This document shows, one piece after another, positions 49,955 to 59,364 of a stretch of 64,000 bases of DNA. The stretch's first letter is position 1. Every line of letters begins with the position of its first letter. Where the stretch lies: contig NZ_JALJRW010000013.1 in assembly GCF_024519465.1 (NCBI RefSeq), forward strand, positions 49,286-113,285, given 5' to 3'. Source of the stretch: Stenotrophomonas sp. Ste86 (lineage in GTDB: Bacteria > Pseudomonadota > Gammaproteobacteria > Xanthomonadales > Xanthomonadaceae). The position numbers and the translations under genes are program-made. The notes under the pieces are model-generated. The model was not told the DNA's origin. It searched no databases and saw only the letters and a list, made by a program, of their open reading frames with translations.

Positions 49955-50473
49955 TCAGGGCTTGGCCGTGAGGGTGACCAGACCGAGTTCGGTGGCGCCT
50001 TGGGCTTTGCCGTTCTGGACGGTGGTGGCCGGCCAGGTAAAGGGGATCTTGAGCAGTTCGCGGCCGCCGACTTCGCGCACCGCTTCGACCACCAGAGTGT
50101 AATTGCCCGGGGCGAGGGCTTTCAGTGCCGGCTGCTTGTCGTCGAACGACAGCGCCTGCTTGCCGGCCGGGCGGGTGGGGCCGGTGACGCCGTCCACGGG
50201 CACGTCCAGGGTACGGCCGCTCTTGCGCCACCACTGGCGCAGGTCGGGTAGCCACTTGGTGCCGTGGCCTTCGCTGTTGCCGGTCTGCTGGTACCAGACC
50301 GAGAGATTGGCGGCCACTTTCTGGTCGGCCCCTTCCAGCCACACGGCGACATACGGGCGATGGTATTCGGCGACGTTGAGCTTGGGCACTTCGACGTTGA
50401 TGTCGAGGGTGGCGGCGTAGGCCGGGGTGGCGGCCAGCAGGCCGCTCAGGGCGATGGTCAGGGTGACGCGCAT
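49955..50473 (-). CDS. DUF2271 periplasmic protein with putative FMN site
   Basis: A 172-residue protein with signal peptide [20 protein letters not shown]. The DUF2271 domain includes [20 protein letters not shown] and [14 protein letters not shown]. The segment [11 protein letters not shown] (Asp94 to about residue 104) fits the ApbE flavinylation pattern D-x-x-S/T-G-x-T, with Thr100 as the predicted FMN-bearing residue. ApbE is encoded two genes downstream. It could be the soluble periplasmic electron carrier of the operon. Confidence 0.88.
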   Translation of the reverse strand: MRVTLTIALSGLLAATPAYAATLDINVEVPKLNVAEYHRPYVAVWLEGADQKVAANLSVWYQQTGNSEGHGTKWLPDLRQWWRKSGRTLDVPVDGVTGPTRPAGKQALSFDDKQPALKALAPGNYTLVVEAVREVGGRELLKIPFTWPATTVQNGKAQGATELGLVTLTAKP

Positions 50474-50509
50474 GGTGCGGCTCCGTGGGGGACGATCAAG
50501 GTAGGAGGG

Positions 50510-51151
50510 TCAGTGGATCAGGATCAGGGCGATCAGCAGCGGGATCATCAGGCCCAGGCCGACCAGCGGCCAGGTCATGCGGCGCTGGCGGGCATGCAGG
50601 TGCAGCAGGAACAGGCCGGTGATGCAGAACACCAGACAGGCCACGGCGAACACGTCCAGGAACCAGCCCCAGGCCGGTCCGGCGTTGCGGCCTTTGTGCA
50701 GGTCGTTGAAATAGGAGATCCAGCCGCGCGAGGTGGCTTCGTATTCGACCGCGCCGCTGTCGCGATCAATGCTGAGCCAGGCGTCGCCGCCGGGGCTGGG
50801 CATGGACAGGTAGATTTCGCCCTCGGACCATTCGGCGCGGCGGCCGCCGACGGAAATGGCCAGCTGCGCATCGAGCCAGCGCGCGGCGGGGCGCGGAATC
50901 GGGGCGTTGCCGTCGGTGCGGTCGCCAAGTTGTGCGAGCAGGTCGGCGGGCAATTCGAGCTGGCGATTGACCACCTTCGGGGTGGCTTCGATGCTGGACG
51001 CGTGATTGAGGGTGATGCCGGTGGCGGCAAACAGGAGCATGCCGATCAGGCACACGGCCGAGCTGATCCAGTGCCACTGGTGCAGGGTGCGCAGCCAGAA
51101 GCCACGACGTTGTTGCTGCTGCACGCTGGAGGAGGGAGTGGCCACGGTCAC
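50510..51151 (-). CDS. PepSY-associated transmembrane protein
   Basis: A 213-residue inner-membrane protein from a GTG at 51151 (51145 is a second GTG). The first helix is [20 protein letters not shown] onward, then a periplasmic PepSY-type region, then two helices ([40 protein letters not shown]). It resembles the membrane half of PiuB-like reductases. It is first in the operon and lies directly behind a Fur-like site. Confidence 0.85.
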   Translation of the reverse strand: MTVATPSSSVQQQQRRGFWLRTLHQWHWISSAVCLIGMLLFAATGITLNHASSIEATPKVVNRQLELPADLLAQLGDRTDGNAPIPRPAARWLDAQLAISVGGRRAEWSEGEIYLSMPSPGGDAWLSIDRDSGAVEYEATSRGWISYFNDLHKGRNAGPAWGWFLDVFAVACLVFCITGLFLLHLHARQRRMTWPLVGLGLMIPLLIALILIH

Positions 51152-51184
51152 GCTGCTGGGAACTGAATGGCGAATTACACCATT

Positions 51185-51203
51185 GATGAGAATGGTTCGC
51201 AAT
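51185..51203. promoter_or_regulatory. Fur-like site before the PepSY operon
   Basis: GATGAGAATGGTTCGCAAT resembles the gammaproteobacterial Fur consensus AATGAGAATGATTCTCATT at 15 of 19 positions and keeps TGxGAA/TTCxCA symmetry. It is 34 bases upstream of the PepSY start. Confidence 0.7.
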
Positions 51204-51322
51204 TTCTGGGTTCGCGGGGCTCCTGTGCTTGGAGGCGAGCGTCGCAAGCGCGGGACGTCCAGATCCGTAGCTGGCCGACGGATGTGGGTAAAAGCGGGTG
51301 CCTCGCAGTTTGTTTACTGAGG

Positions 51323-51391
51323 GCTGCCGAGCATGGCTCGGCACTACCGGTACACGGCCCCTGGTAGTAGAGCCGAGCCATGCTCGGCTGC
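51323..51391. repeat. inverted GTAG REP pair, CCGAGCATGGCTCGG family
   Basis: Reverse copy at 51323-51347 and forward copy at 51367-51391, with the palindrome GCCGAGCCATGCTCGGC. The forward GTAG is preceded by a second GTA, suggesting slippage or re-insertion at the same tetranucleotide. Confidence 0.92.
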
Positions 51392-51450
51392 TCCTGCTCC
51401 TGCTCCTGCTCTTGCTCCTGCTCCCGCTCCCGCCCTTGCCCTTGCTCCGG
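51391..51450 (+). repeat. degenerate CTCCTG hexamer array
   Basis: Ten consecutive six-base units, from exact CTCCTG to CTCCCG and CCCTTG, start directly at the end of the REP element. Purity falls with distance from the REP. A phase-variable length is possible; no gene crosses it with support. Confidence 0.85.
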
Positions 51451-51515
51451 ATCCCACTTCCGCCCCCACCGCACCGCCCCCGCAGTGCGCAGGCCGTCCG
51501 CCGTTGCCGTCGCCC

Positions 51516-53945
51516 TCAGAACTTCGCGTTCACCGAGATCCAGTAACTCCGGCGCTGGTCCTTGGTGGCGTAATCGTCCACGCAGTTGTACTCGCTGTCG
51601 CTGATCAGCACGCACGACTGCGACACGAAGTCCTTGTCGAACAGGTTGTTCACCCGCGCGTTGAGCGTCAGCCAGGGATTGATGTTCCAGCTGCCGCCCA
51701 GGTGGAAGATCGTGTAGTCCTCGTAGTAGCGCACCTGCGACGTGCTTACCCCGCCCACGTTGCTCAGCAGCGTGTCGCGGTAACGGTCGTAACGCCCCTC
51801 GCCGATCAACGACAGGCTGACCGCATCGCTGAGCTGCCAGTTCAGGCTGGCATTGGCCATGTGCCTGGCCGGCGTCGTGGTGCCGCCCACCGGCTTGCCC
51901 TTGTCCACGCCGCTGGTCTGCTCGGAGCGCGTGTAGGTGTAGTTGCCACGCAGCTGCAGGTTGTCCAGCAGGTCCACATAAGCGGCCGTTTCAATGCCCT
52001 TGGTCTCGGCCTTGTCCACGTTCACGCTCTGCGCGAACGTGCTGTAGCCCAACGCTGCCCAGCCCGGACCGACGTCAACGCAGTAGCCACTGCCGGCCGG
52101 TGCCACTTCGCAGTTCGGGAAGGTGCCGCCGCTGGCGATCTTGTCGTCGAACTTGTTGAGGAAGCCGGTCACGTTGAAGCCCCACTGCGCGCCCTCGTAG
52201 TACGTCGCGATCTCATAGTTGGTGCTGGTTTCCGGCTTCAGGTTCGGCGAACCCACCAACGGCAGCACGCCCTGGCCGCCGAAGCCGGTCACCCCCGGGA
52301 ACAGCTGGTCGGGGCGCGGGGTCTTGTAGCCAGTGCTCACGCCGCCCTTGATCGTCCATGCATCGCTGGCGTTCCACACCAGGTATCCGCGCGGACTGAC
52401 GTGGCTGCCGAAGATGTTGTGGTCGTCATAACGCACGCCCACCGTGGCGGTCAGCGTGTCGGTCAGCGACCAGTTGTCCTCGGCGAACACCGACCACATC
52501 CGATGCTGCTGCTTCACGTTGGCGCGGTAGCCGGCGCCGTCCATGCCGAACACGCCGTCGACCATGTCGGTGTCGTTGTATTGGCCGCCCACGGTCAGCT
52601 TGTGCGCGCCGAAGGTCATGTCCAGCATCGTGTCCAGCACGTAGCCTTCCAGCTCCATCGTGCGCAGCGGGCGCGGCAGGAATGCCTGCAGGCGTGCCTG
52701 CTCGCTGGCATTGAGCGCACTCAGCGCGTTGCCGCGGCCGGCCGCGCAGTTGGCGGCGGCGCCGGTACGGCGGCAGACGTCGTTCCACAGCGTCTGCAGG
52801 TCATCGCGTTCGTCCAGCGTCAATGGCAGCGAACGGCCGAGGTTGTTGCTGATGGTGTGGGTCAGCGTGGTCTGCCAGGTGCCGAATGTGTAGCGGCCCT
52901 GATGGCTCAGCGCCAGCTGGTCGCGCTCGTAGCGCTGGTAGGCGGTATAACCCACGCGCGGCTGAACTACGCGGCGGGTGAGGGTGCCGGTGCCGTTCGG
53001 ATGGGGGACCGTGGCGTTGCCGACGCGCCACAGGCTGGCCAGGCTGTCCAGGGTGCCGGTCTGGCCCTCGCTGTTGTCGTATTTCTGCCGCGACACGTCG
53101 TAGTCCAGGGTCAGGTCGTGGTCGTCGTTGATCGTCCAGTTCACGCGCACGCCGGTGTTCCAGTTGGTATTGGCCACCGCCTTGCCGCCGCCACCGAAGC
53201 CGATGCTGCGCTCCCACAGCGTGCCGTCCGGCAGCGGCAGGTCGTCCCATTCCGGGTTGGAGGCTTTGGCGTCGTAGTAGCTGCCCCGCACCGCCAGGCC
53301 CAGGCGATCTTTGACGAGCGGCCCGGTCAGGTACACATCGGTGGTGCGCGCATCGCCGAACTGGTCGTCCTGCTGCACGGTGGCGCCCTGGGTGAGCGAG
53401 CCGTGCCAACTGTCCTGGTTGCGCCGGGTGATGATGTTGATCACCCCGCCCATCGCGTCCGATCCGTACAGGGTGGACATCGGGCCACGCACCACTTCGA
53501 TGCGCTCGATCGCATCCAGCGGCGGCAGGTAAGAGAACTGGCCGCCGCCGAAGTTGTTCGGATAGAGCTGGCCGACGTTGCTCTGGCGGCGACCGTCGAT
53601 CAGCACCAGGGTGTACTCCGACGGCATGCCGCGCATGGAGAGGGTGGCGCGGCCGTTCTTGTCGGTGGTTTCCATGCCCACATCGATGCCTTCCACGTCG
53701 CGCAGCGCGTCGACCAGGCTGGTGTAGGGCCGCTTGCTCAGCTCTTGGCGACTGACCACGCTGATGCTGGCCGGGGCGTCGGTGATTTTCTGTTCGAAGC
53801 CGGCGGCGGTGACCACGACCTTGTCCAGCGTGGTCGGTGCGGCGGCGTCGCCGTTGGCGAAGGCGGGCGCGCTGATCGCGCCGAGCAGGGCCAGGCTCAG
53901 GGCGTGGCGGGACAGGGACATGCGACGACGATCGCGTTGGGCCAT
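51516..53945 (-). CDS. TonB-dependent siderophore receptor, CirA/FepA-like
   Basis: An 809-residue outer-membrane receptor (ATG 53945; 53921 gives a neater signal peptide ALSLALLGAISAPAFA). TonB box region TTLDKVVVTAAG, then the plug with LSMRGMPSEYTLVLIDGRRQ and IERIEVVRGPMSTLYGSDAM, then a 22-strand barrel ending in Phe (YWISVNAKF). Plug and length resemble CirA/FepA catecholate receptors. It lies upstream of the PepSY/ApbE operon and follows a small one-helix protein gene with a Fur-like site. Confidence 0.93.
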   Translation of the reverse strand: MAQRDRRRMSLSRHALSLALLGAISAPAFANGDAAAPTTLDKVVVTAAGFEQKITDAPASISVVSRQELSKRPYTSLVDALRDVEGIDVGMETTDKNGRATLSMRGMPSEYTLVLIDGRRQSNVGQLYPNNFGGGQFSYLPPLDAIERIEVVRGPMSTLYGSDAMGGVINIITRRNQDSWHGSLTQGATVQQDDQFGDARTTDVYLTGPLVKDRLGLAVRGSYYDAKASNPEWDDLPLPDGTLWERSIGFGGGGKAVANTNWNTGVRVNWTINDDHDLTLDYDVSRQKYDNSEGQTGTLDSLASLWRVGNATVPHPNGTGTLTRRVVQPRVGYTAYQRYERDQLALSHQGRYTFGTWQTTLTHTISNNLGRSLPLTLDERDDLQTLWNDVCRRTGAAANCAAGRGNALSALNASEQARLQAFLPRPLRTMELEGYVLDTMLDMTFGAHKLTVGGQYNDTDMVDGVFGMDGAGYRANVKQQHRMWSVFAEDNWSLTDTLTATVGVRYDDHNIFGSHVSPRGYLVWNASDAWTIKGGVSTGYKTPRPDQLFPGVTGFGGQGVLPLVGSPNLKPETSTNYEIATYYEGAQWGFNVTGFLNKFDDKIASGGTFPNCEVAPAGSGYCVDVGPGWAALGYSTFAQSVNVDKAETKGIETAAYVDLLDNLQLRGNYTYTRSEQTSGVDKGKPVGGTTTPARHMANASLNWQLSDAVSLSLIGEGRYDRYRDTLLSNVGGVSTSQVRYYEDYTIFHLGGSWNINPWLTLNARVNNLFDKDFVSQSCVLISDSEYNCVDDYATKDQRRSYWISVNAKF

Positions 53946-54088
53946 GGGGGTAACCTCGAAAAGGAAAGACGGACGCGGGACGCCACGACCGGCGGTCGCA
54001 GCGCTGCAGGAATCAGGGAAGTGCCCGGGAACAGGCAGGTGTCGCCATCGACGGGGGGCGCGTCACTACCGCGACGCGCGTGTCGGAA

Positions 54089-54517
54089 TCAGCCCTGCGG
54101 TGGGGCTTGTCCGCGTTGAACGCGCAGGCCGGGCGCAGCCGGCAGCGGAATGGCAGGCGCCGAATCCACCGACGGGGCCACCTGCGGCGGCAGGTCGACC
54201 CAGGTCGCCAGCAACCGGTCCAGCGCGTCGGGCAAGGCCGGCGGCAACGGTGGCGGGGTGTTGGCCGGACGCACGCTGGTGAGCCGACGCGGTTTGGCCG
54301 CTACTTCTTCCTGCGGCGTGGTTTCACCGCCACCGCGACGTTCTTCGGCCGGCAGTTGCAGTACCAGCGCGGCACTGCCCGGCAACGCCCGGTCCAGCAC
54401 CGGCAGGGCGGTGAACAGCATCGCCAGCAGGCCCAGCCACGCCAGCACGCTCGCCAACGCCGGACGCTGCCCGCGCACGGCGGGGGCGAAGTTGCGAAGG
54501 CGGTGCGGGTGGCGCAA
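54089..54517 (-). CDS. small one-helix proline-rich protein before receptor
   Basis: A 142-residue protein of unknown function from a TTG at 54517, with AGGG eight bases upstream; TTG at 54535 is an alternative. A basic N-terminus, one hydrophobic helix (ASVLAWLGLLAMLFTALPVL), and a long Pro/Ala-rich periplasmic tail (PPPLPPALPDALDR). The start is uncertain and no ATG fits. It lies 144 bases upstream of the CirA-like receptor on the same strand. The layout resembles short energising or regulatory partners of receptors, but I see no TonB C-terminal domain. Confidence 0.6.
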   Translation of the reverse strand: MRHPHRLRNFAPAVRGQRPALASVLAWLGLLAMLFTALPVLDRALPGSAALVLQLPAEERRGGGETTPQEEVAAKPRRLTSVRPANTPPPLPPALPDALDRLLATWVDLPPQVAPSVDSAPAIPLPAAPGLRVQRGQAPPQG

Positions 54518-54618
54518 GACGGAATCCCTGCTCAAGCGTGTTGGGTGGGGAACATGACGCTCCCGATCACGAGCGGACCTCGATGACGCGGCGGAGTGTA
54601 GTGAGATCCGTTCGCGGA

Positions 54619-54639
54619 CGCAAATAGGAATGATTTGCG
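54619..54639. promoter_or_regulatory. inverted repeat, Fur-like, before small protein/receptor
   Basis: A perfect CGCAAAT-N7-ATTTGCG inverted repeat. The core AATAGGAATGATTTGCGAA matches the Fur consensus at 12 of 19 positions. It is about 100 bases upstream of the TTG start and controls, by position, the one-helix protein and the receptor. Confidence 0.6.
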
Positions 54640-54656
54640 AATAGGGGATTTTGGAT

Positions 54657-55385
54657 CTACCGCGTCGAAGGCGGATCGACCAGTGCCCGCAATGCGGCAT
54701 GCGGCGAGGCCGCGAGGGCCGTGCGGAGGTGGGCAAGGAATGATGGGCTGCCATGGGCCAGTGCGCGTTCCAGCCACGCCGCAGCCGCATCGATCTCACC
54801 CGCCGCCAGCAGCACCGAGGCATGGCTGGCTTGGCCGCGGAAGTCGCTCGCCTCAGCCGAGCGCAGGTACCACGCCGGAGCGGCGGCCGGATCGGCGGCC
54901 ACGCCAACGCCGTCTTCCAGGCAGCGGCCGACCAGGTTCATCGATTTGGCATGGCCCAGGCGCGCGGCCTGCAGGTACAGCGCAAACGCGGCAGGTTCAT
55001 CGCGGGTGACGCCGCGGCCGGTGCCCAGCAGGTTGGCCAGGTTGTACATGCCCCAGTCCAGGCCGCTGTCGGCGGCCTTGCGGTACCAGACCGCCGCCAG
55101 TTCCAGGTTCTGCACGGTGCCGCTGCCCAGCTCATGGCAGCGCCCGAGCATGTTCATGGCGATGCCCAGCCCGCCGTTGGCGGCGCGCTCGAACCAGAGC
55201 ACGGCGGCGGCCGGATCCTGCGGGATGCCGCGGCCTTCCATGCAGGCCTGGCCGAGCAGGAACTGCGCCTGCACGTCGCCGCGTTGGGCGATCGGGATCA
55301 GCGTGGCAAGTGCGGCGGTGGGGTCGTGCTGCAGCTGCGCGGCCAGCGCGGTGGCATCCAGTGCGGGCGGGGTCGGCTCAGACAT
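54657..55385 (-). CDS. Sel1-like repeat protein
   Basis: A 242-residue protein of about five Sel1 (SLR) alpha/alpha repeats, seen in [60 protein letters not shown] and [20 protein letters not shown]. No signal peptide, so probably cytoplasmic and protein-binding. It overlaps piuC by eight bases. A Sel1 gene next to piuC also occurs in Pseudomonas (PA4516 beside PA4515). Confidence 0.9.
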   Translation of the reverse strand: MSEPTPPALDATALAAQLQHDPTAALATLIPIAQRGDVQAQFLLGQACMEGRGIPQDPAAAVLWFERAANGGLGIAMNMLGRCHELGSGTVQNLELAAVWYRKAADSGLDWGMYNLANLLGTGRGVTRDEPAAFALYLQAARLGHAKSMNLVGRCLEDGVGVAADPAAAPAWYLRSAEASDFRGQASHASVLLAAGEIDAAAAWLERALAHGSPSFLAHLRTALAASPHAALRALVDPPSTR

Positions 55386-56067
55386 CAGCCCACTGCCGCA
55401 GCAGGTTGTGATACACGCCGGTAAGGTTCACCAGCGCGGGATGGTCGGGGTGGTCGTGGGTGAGGCGCCGGATTGCGTTGTCCATGTCCCACATCAGGCG
55501 GCGCTGCCCGTCGTCGCGCAGCATGCTCTGGATCCAGAAGAACGAGGCCAGTCGCGTCCCGGCGGTGACCGGCGTGACCTGGTGCAGGCTGGTGCCGGGG
55601 TACAGCACCATGTGCCCGGCGGGCAGCTTCACCCGCTGGGTGCCGAAGGTGTCCTCGATGACCAGTTCGCCGCCTTCGTACTCGTCCGGATCGCTCAGGA
55701 ACAAGGTCGCCGACACATCGGTGCGCACCGGTTGCGGTTGCCCGGCCACGCTGTAGTCGTAGCGCACCGCGTTGTCGATGTGGAAGCCGAAGGTCTGGCC
55801 GGGCTGGTAGCAGTTGAACAGCGGCGGAAAGATCCGTCGCGGCAGGGCGGCCGAAAAGAAGCTGCTGTTGCGCCCGAGCGCATCCAGGATGGTCGAACCC
55901 ACCGCACGCGCGGCCGGGTCGGACTCGGGCAGCTGCAGGTTGTGCTTGGCCTGCGCGGACTGGTAGCCCGCGGTCAGCCGTCCGTCGGTCCAGCCGGCGG
56001 TGGCCAGCTGCTTGCGGGCCAGGGTGACCTGCTCGGCGCTGAGGACGTCGGGGATGTGCAGCAGCAT
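55378..56067 (-). CDS. piuC: PKHD-type Fe2+/2-oxoglutarate hydroxylase PiuC
   Basis: A 229-residue PiuC/YbiX dioxygenase. The iron triad is His-x-Asp in [10 protein letters not shown] and His in [14 protein letters not shown], with the Arg of GTRLASFFW for 2-oxoglutarate. PiuC genes accompany catecholate receptors and are iron-regulated; the substrate is unknown. ATG at 56067. It follows the second receptor with 49 bases between. Confidence 0.94.
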   Translation of the reverse strand: MLLHIPDVLSAEQVTLARKQLATAGWTDGRLTAGYQSAQAKHNLQLPESDPAARAVGSTILDALGRNSSFFSAALPRRIFPPLFNCYQPGQTFGFHIDNAVRYDYSVAGQPQPVRTDVSATLFLSDPDEYEGGELVIEDTFGTQRVKLPAGHMVLYPGTSLHQVTPVTAGTRLASFFWIQSMLRDDGQRRLMWDMDNAIRRLTHDHPDHPALVNLTGVYHNLLRQWADV

Positions 56068-56116
56068 GATCGGCTCCAGCCCCTCCCGCACCGGAGCGCG
56101 GGAGGGAGCGTATCGC

Positions 56117-58402
56117 TTAGAACGTGAAGTTGAAGGCCAGCGTGGCCGAACGACCCGGCGCGATGGCAGCGTAGTGCGAAGCGTACGCCTTGGTGAAATA
56201 GGTTTTGTTGGTCAGGTTCTGCACGTTCAACTGCAGGCTGTAGCGCTCGCTGAAGGCGTAGCCCACCATTGCATCCCAGCGGGTGTAGGACGGCACCCAC
56301 TTGGTGTTGTTGACGTTGCCGTAGACCTTGTCCACGTAGTTCGCGCCGGCGCCGAGGCTGAGGCCTTCGACGAACGACGGCGCCCAGGTGGTCCACAGGC
56401 TGGCGCTGTGTTTGGCGGTGTTGGGGAACTGGTTGCCGTTGAACGGCGAGGGCACGTACACCCCGTTGACCAGGGCAAAGCCGTTGTCCTCGACTACCGC
56501 GTCCAGGTAGGTATAGCCACCAAACACCTGCCAGCCCTGCACGATCGTGCCGCTGAAGCCGATCTCGGCGCCCTTGACCTTCTTGCTGCCCGCGTTCTGG
56601 GTGGTGCCCGCATCGCTGGTGACGCGCGCGTTGGTCATCTCGGTTTCGAAGATCGCACCGGTCAGCGACAGGCGCGCATCGAACAGGTCCCACTTGGTGC
56701 CCAGTTCGATGTTGCGGCTGCGCTGCGGCTTGAGATCCTGGATGGTGGCGCTGATGCCATCGGCGCCATCACCGCCGTCGGTGCCCACCGGGGTGGAGGA
56801 GGTGCCCCAGGACAGGTAGATGCTGCCGTTTTCCACCGGCTTGAAGACCAGCCCGGCCTGGCCGTTCCAGAACGAGGTGTCGTTGCGCAGGTGCTGCAGG
56901 TTGGCCGCGGCGGTCGGGTTGAACTGGTGGGTGCTGTAGTCGTCGAAGCGCGCACCCAGGTTGAGCATCCACTGCTCGCTGAAGCTGATGGTGTCGAACA
57001 CGTACGCCGACTTCGTGCGCGTGGTCTGGCGCACGTCATTGGCGGGGTTGCTGCGGGTCACGGTGTGCAGCGACGCCCACGGATCGTTCGGGTTCGGATT
57101 GGTGAGGTCGGTGCAGTTGTAGCCGGTGGCCGCGCCGGTGGTCGGGCAGTTCTGGTTGCCGGTGATCGGGTTGTTGGTGCCGGCGGTGGTCTGTCCGTTC
57201 GGGCGACGCACCTCGCCGATCAGGTAGTTGCCGCGCACGGTCTTTTCGCTGCTGTATTCCACGCCGGCGTTGAAGCTGTGGCGCAGCGGGCCGGTCTCGA
57301 TGTCGCCGGTCACGCTGGTCTGGTTGATGAAGCTGTCGGTCTGGGTCGCGCGCGAGTTGGTGCGGCGCCAGACCGTGCCGTACAGGTTCGGGTTGCCCTT
57401 GCTGTCGTCGGGCTGGGTCCACAGGTAATCGTTGCGGGTATCACCGTAGCGGGTGATGTTGCGCAGCACGATGCCACCGAAATCATGCGACAGGTTCACG
57501 GTGGTGATGTCGGCGCGGGTTTTCTGGAAGTCACGGTCGACCAGGCCGTAGAACGCGTCGCGGTTGGTCACGATCGGGCTGCCGTTGCCGTTGAGCGCCA
57601 GGTTGGCGCCGCTGGTGAACGGGTTGCTGTACGGGAAGCCGCCGGCGTCGGGCAGGTCGTCGGTTTCCATGTGGTAGTGGCTGATCACCGCCTGGGTCGG
57701 ACCGTTGAGCCCGAACGCCAGCGACGGCGCGATGCCCCAGCGGCTGCTGTTGACTTCATCACGGCCGGCCACGTCGGCCTCGTGCTTCATGAGGTTCACG
57801 CGCGCGGCGATGCCGTCGCCGATGACCTGATTGGCGTCCAGCGTGCCGCGGTAGTAGTTGTCGGTACCGGCGGCCAGCGAGCCCTGCACGAAGTTGTCCA
57901 GCTTCGGGGTCTTGCTGACCAGGCTGATGGTGCCGCCGGCCGAACCGCGACCGGAGTAGGCCGAGCTGGGGCCCTTGACCACGTCGATCTGCTCGATCGC
58001 GAACACCTCGCGGGTCTGGCTGCCGGCATCGCGCAGGCCGTCCACGTAGATGTCCGAGGCCGAATCGAAGCCGCGGATGAAGGGACGGTCGCCGGTCGGG
58101 TTGCCGCCTTCGCCGGCACCGAAGGTAATGCCCGGCACGGTGCGCAGCGCGTCCAGCAGCGTGGTGGCCGCGGTCTGCTCGATCACCTGCTGGGAGATCA
58201 CGCTGACCGACTTGGGCGTATCCAGCAGCGGCGCGGTGAACTTGGACGACTGCGCGCGCACGCGCTCGCCGTGCACGTCCACGCCGTCCAGTTCGGTCGC
58301 GCGCTGCGGCTCGGCGGCAGCGTCGGTTTCGGCATGGGTGATGGCGGGGGCGGCAATGGCCAGCAGCAGGGCGGACGACAACGGGGTCGGGCGAACGGTC
58401 AT
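56117..58402 (-). CDS. piuA: TonB-dependent siderophore receptor, PiuA/Fiu-like
   Basis: A 761-residue receptor from the ATG at 58402. Signal peptide ([17 protein letters not shown]), TonB box area [12 protein letters not shown], plug with [20 protein letters not shown] and [20 protein letters not shown], and C-terminal Phe ([10 protein letters not shown]). The PiuA/Fiu type imports monocatecholate iron complexes and catechol-bearing antibiotics; naming rests on this plug and on piuC next door. Expression is presumably Fur-controlled through the site at 58996. Confidence 0.9.
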   Translation of the reverse strand: MTVRPTPLSSALLLAIAAPAITHAETDAAAEPQRATELDGVDVHGERVRAQSSKFTAPLLDTPKSVSVISQQVIEQTAATTLLDALRTVPGITFGAGEGGNPTGDRPFIRGFDSASDIYVDGLRDAGSQTREVFAIEQIDVVKGPSSAYSGRGSAGGTISLVSKTPKLDNFVQGSLAAGTDNYYRGTLDANQVIGDGIAARVNLMKHEADVAGRDEVNSSRWGIAPSLAFGLNGPTQAVISHYHMETDDLPDAGGFPYSNPFTSGANLALNGNGSPIVTNRDAFYGLVDRDFQKTRADITTVNLSHDFGGIVLRNITRYGDTRNDYLWTQPDDSKGNPNLYGTVWRRTNSRATQTDSFINQTSVTGDIETGPLRHSFNAGVEYSSEKTVRGNYLIGEVRRPNGQTTAGTNNPITGNQNCPTTGAATGYNCTDLTNPNPNDPWASLHTVTRSNPANDVRQTTRTKSAYVFDTISFSEQWMLNLGARFDDYSTHQFNPTAAANLQHLRNDTSFWNGQAGLVFKPVENGSIYLSWGTSSTPVGTDGGDGADGISATIQDLKPQRSRNIELGTKWDLFDARLSLTGAIFETEMTNARVTSDAGTTQNAGSKKVKGAEIGFSGTIVQGWQVFGGYTYLDAVVEDNGFALVNGVYVPSPFNGNQFPNTAKHSASLWTTWAPSFVEGLSLGAGANYVDKVYGNVNNTKWVPSYTRWDAMVGYAFSERYSLQLNVQNLTNKTYFTKAYASHYAAIAPGRSATLAFNFTF

Positions 58403-58558
58403 GGGAGGTCCTGGACGTACGGGCAAGGGCGGACCGGCAGGGCGGTCACGGCGGCGAGCGGGTGGGAAGGTCGGGAAAGCGAACAAACGAACAGGCGGGG
58501 CCGCTGGCTGCGCAGGCGCAGACAGGGCGGGGCCGTCACGCGGGGCGTGCGGCCGGGA

Positions 58559-58990
58559 TCAGGCGGTGGGAGGGGCGTGGCCGGGGTTGAGGCGCAGCGA
58601 AGGCTCCATCCGCTGCCAGCGCAGTGCATCGGCAGGCCATGGCGGAATCGCCGCTACCCACGCGTTGCGGCGCAACGGGAACAGTGCGGCAGCGCTCCCG
58701 GGCTCGGCATCGGCACTCGCGTCGCTTTTGGCGCTGTTTTCGCTGGCCGGCGCATCAGGGCAGGGCAGCGAAGGCGCTTTCTGGCCGGTGTCGGTGGCCA
58801 TGGCGCCGGATTCAACCTGCTGTGCAAGCGGTCCAGGACCGTCCTGCAGGCCGCGGGTGGCGCCCGTATTCAGCCAACCGGCGGCCAGCAGAACCACGCA
58901 GAACGTGGCCCACAGGACGACAACACCGATGGCGGAACGGGTGAGAGACACGGGCGACCAAGCAGGCGCGGCCAGGCGGCCGCGGTGCAC
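58559..58990 (-). CDS. small one-helix protein before PiuA-like receptor
   Basis: A 143-residue protein of unknown function. One N-terminal helix (AIGVVVLWATFCVVLLAAGW, about 20-40) and a low-complexity Ala/Ser/Pro tail. It lies 156 bases upstream of the receptor and five bases downstream of a Fur-like site. Size, topology and position mirror the gene at 54089. It could be a divergent paralogue, though I see no clear sequence identity. Confidence 0.65.
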   Translation of the reverse strand: MHRGRLAAPAWSPVSLTRSAIGVVVLWATFCVVLLAAGWLNTGATRGLQDGPGPLAQQVESGAMATDTGQKAPSLPCPDAPASENSAKSDASADAEPGSAAALFPLRRNAWVAAIPPWPADALRWQRMEPSLRLNPGHAPPTA

Positions 58991-58995
58991 ATGGT

Positions 58996-59014
58996 AATGC
59001 TAGCAATTCGCATT
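58996..59014. promoter_or_regulatory. Fur-like palindrome before the PiuA operon
   Basis: AATGCTAGCAATTCGCATT is a 19-base palindrome (AATGC...GCATT). Its reverse complement matches the Fur consensus at 13 of 19 positions. It lies five bases before the one-helix protein gene and 18 after the Rieske gene. Confidence 0.7.
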
Positions 59015-59031
59015 TTCAAAACGCCGGGCGT

Positions 59032-59364
59032 TCAGTCGCGGTCGTCGCGGGTCCAGACCCCGTCGTGTTCGCGCTTGACCGGGAACTTGGCCACCGGGGA
59101 GTAGGCCGGGGCGCACAGGGCGCGGCCGTCGCGGATGTCGAAGCGTGCCCCGTGCAGAACGCACTCGATGCTGGCCTCGGCGGTGTCGAACGTGCCCGAG
59201 GACAGCTCGAACTCATCGTGGGTGCACTGGTCTTCCAGCGCGTAGAGCTCGCCGTCCAGGTTGAACACCACGATCGGGGTGCCGGTGACCTCGTCGAAGG
59301 TGCTCTTCATTTCCCCGGCCAGCAGCTCGGCGCTGGCGCAGACGAAGGTCCAGGTCTCGCTCAC
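59032..59364 (-). CDS. Rieske [2Fe-2S] ferredoxin-type protein
   Basis: A 110-residue single Rieske domain. Cluster ligands are CTHDEF (C-x-H) and CVLHGARFD (C-x2-H). It resembles small ferredoxin subunits of ring-hydroxylating oxygenases and NirD. No oxygenase genes are nearby; in xanthomonads such genes sit by SUF or GNAT genes. It overlaps the GNAT gene by four bases. Confidence 0.9.
   Translation of the reverse strand: MSETWTFVCASAELLAGEMKSTFDEVTGTPIVVFNLDGELYALEDQCTHDEFELSSGTFDTAEASIECVLHGARFDIRDGRALCAPAYSPVAKFPVKREHDGVWTRDDRD

Larger units (their letters stand above)
51152..51515. other. 364-base gap: Fur-like site, REP pair and hexamer repeats
   Basis: The gap between the receptor stop and the PepSY gene holds the Fur-like site (51185-51203), an inverted REP pair (51323-51391), a degenerate CTCCTG hexamer array (51391-51450) and about 65 bases of featureless GC-rich sequence next to the receptor stop. 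No supported gene. Confidence 0.85.

Noticed and set aside
51175..51615. 146-codon minus-strand frame with a (EQ)n run
   Set aside because: The run is just the CTCCTG hexamer array read in frame; it crosses a REP pair and overlaps the receptor's 3' end.
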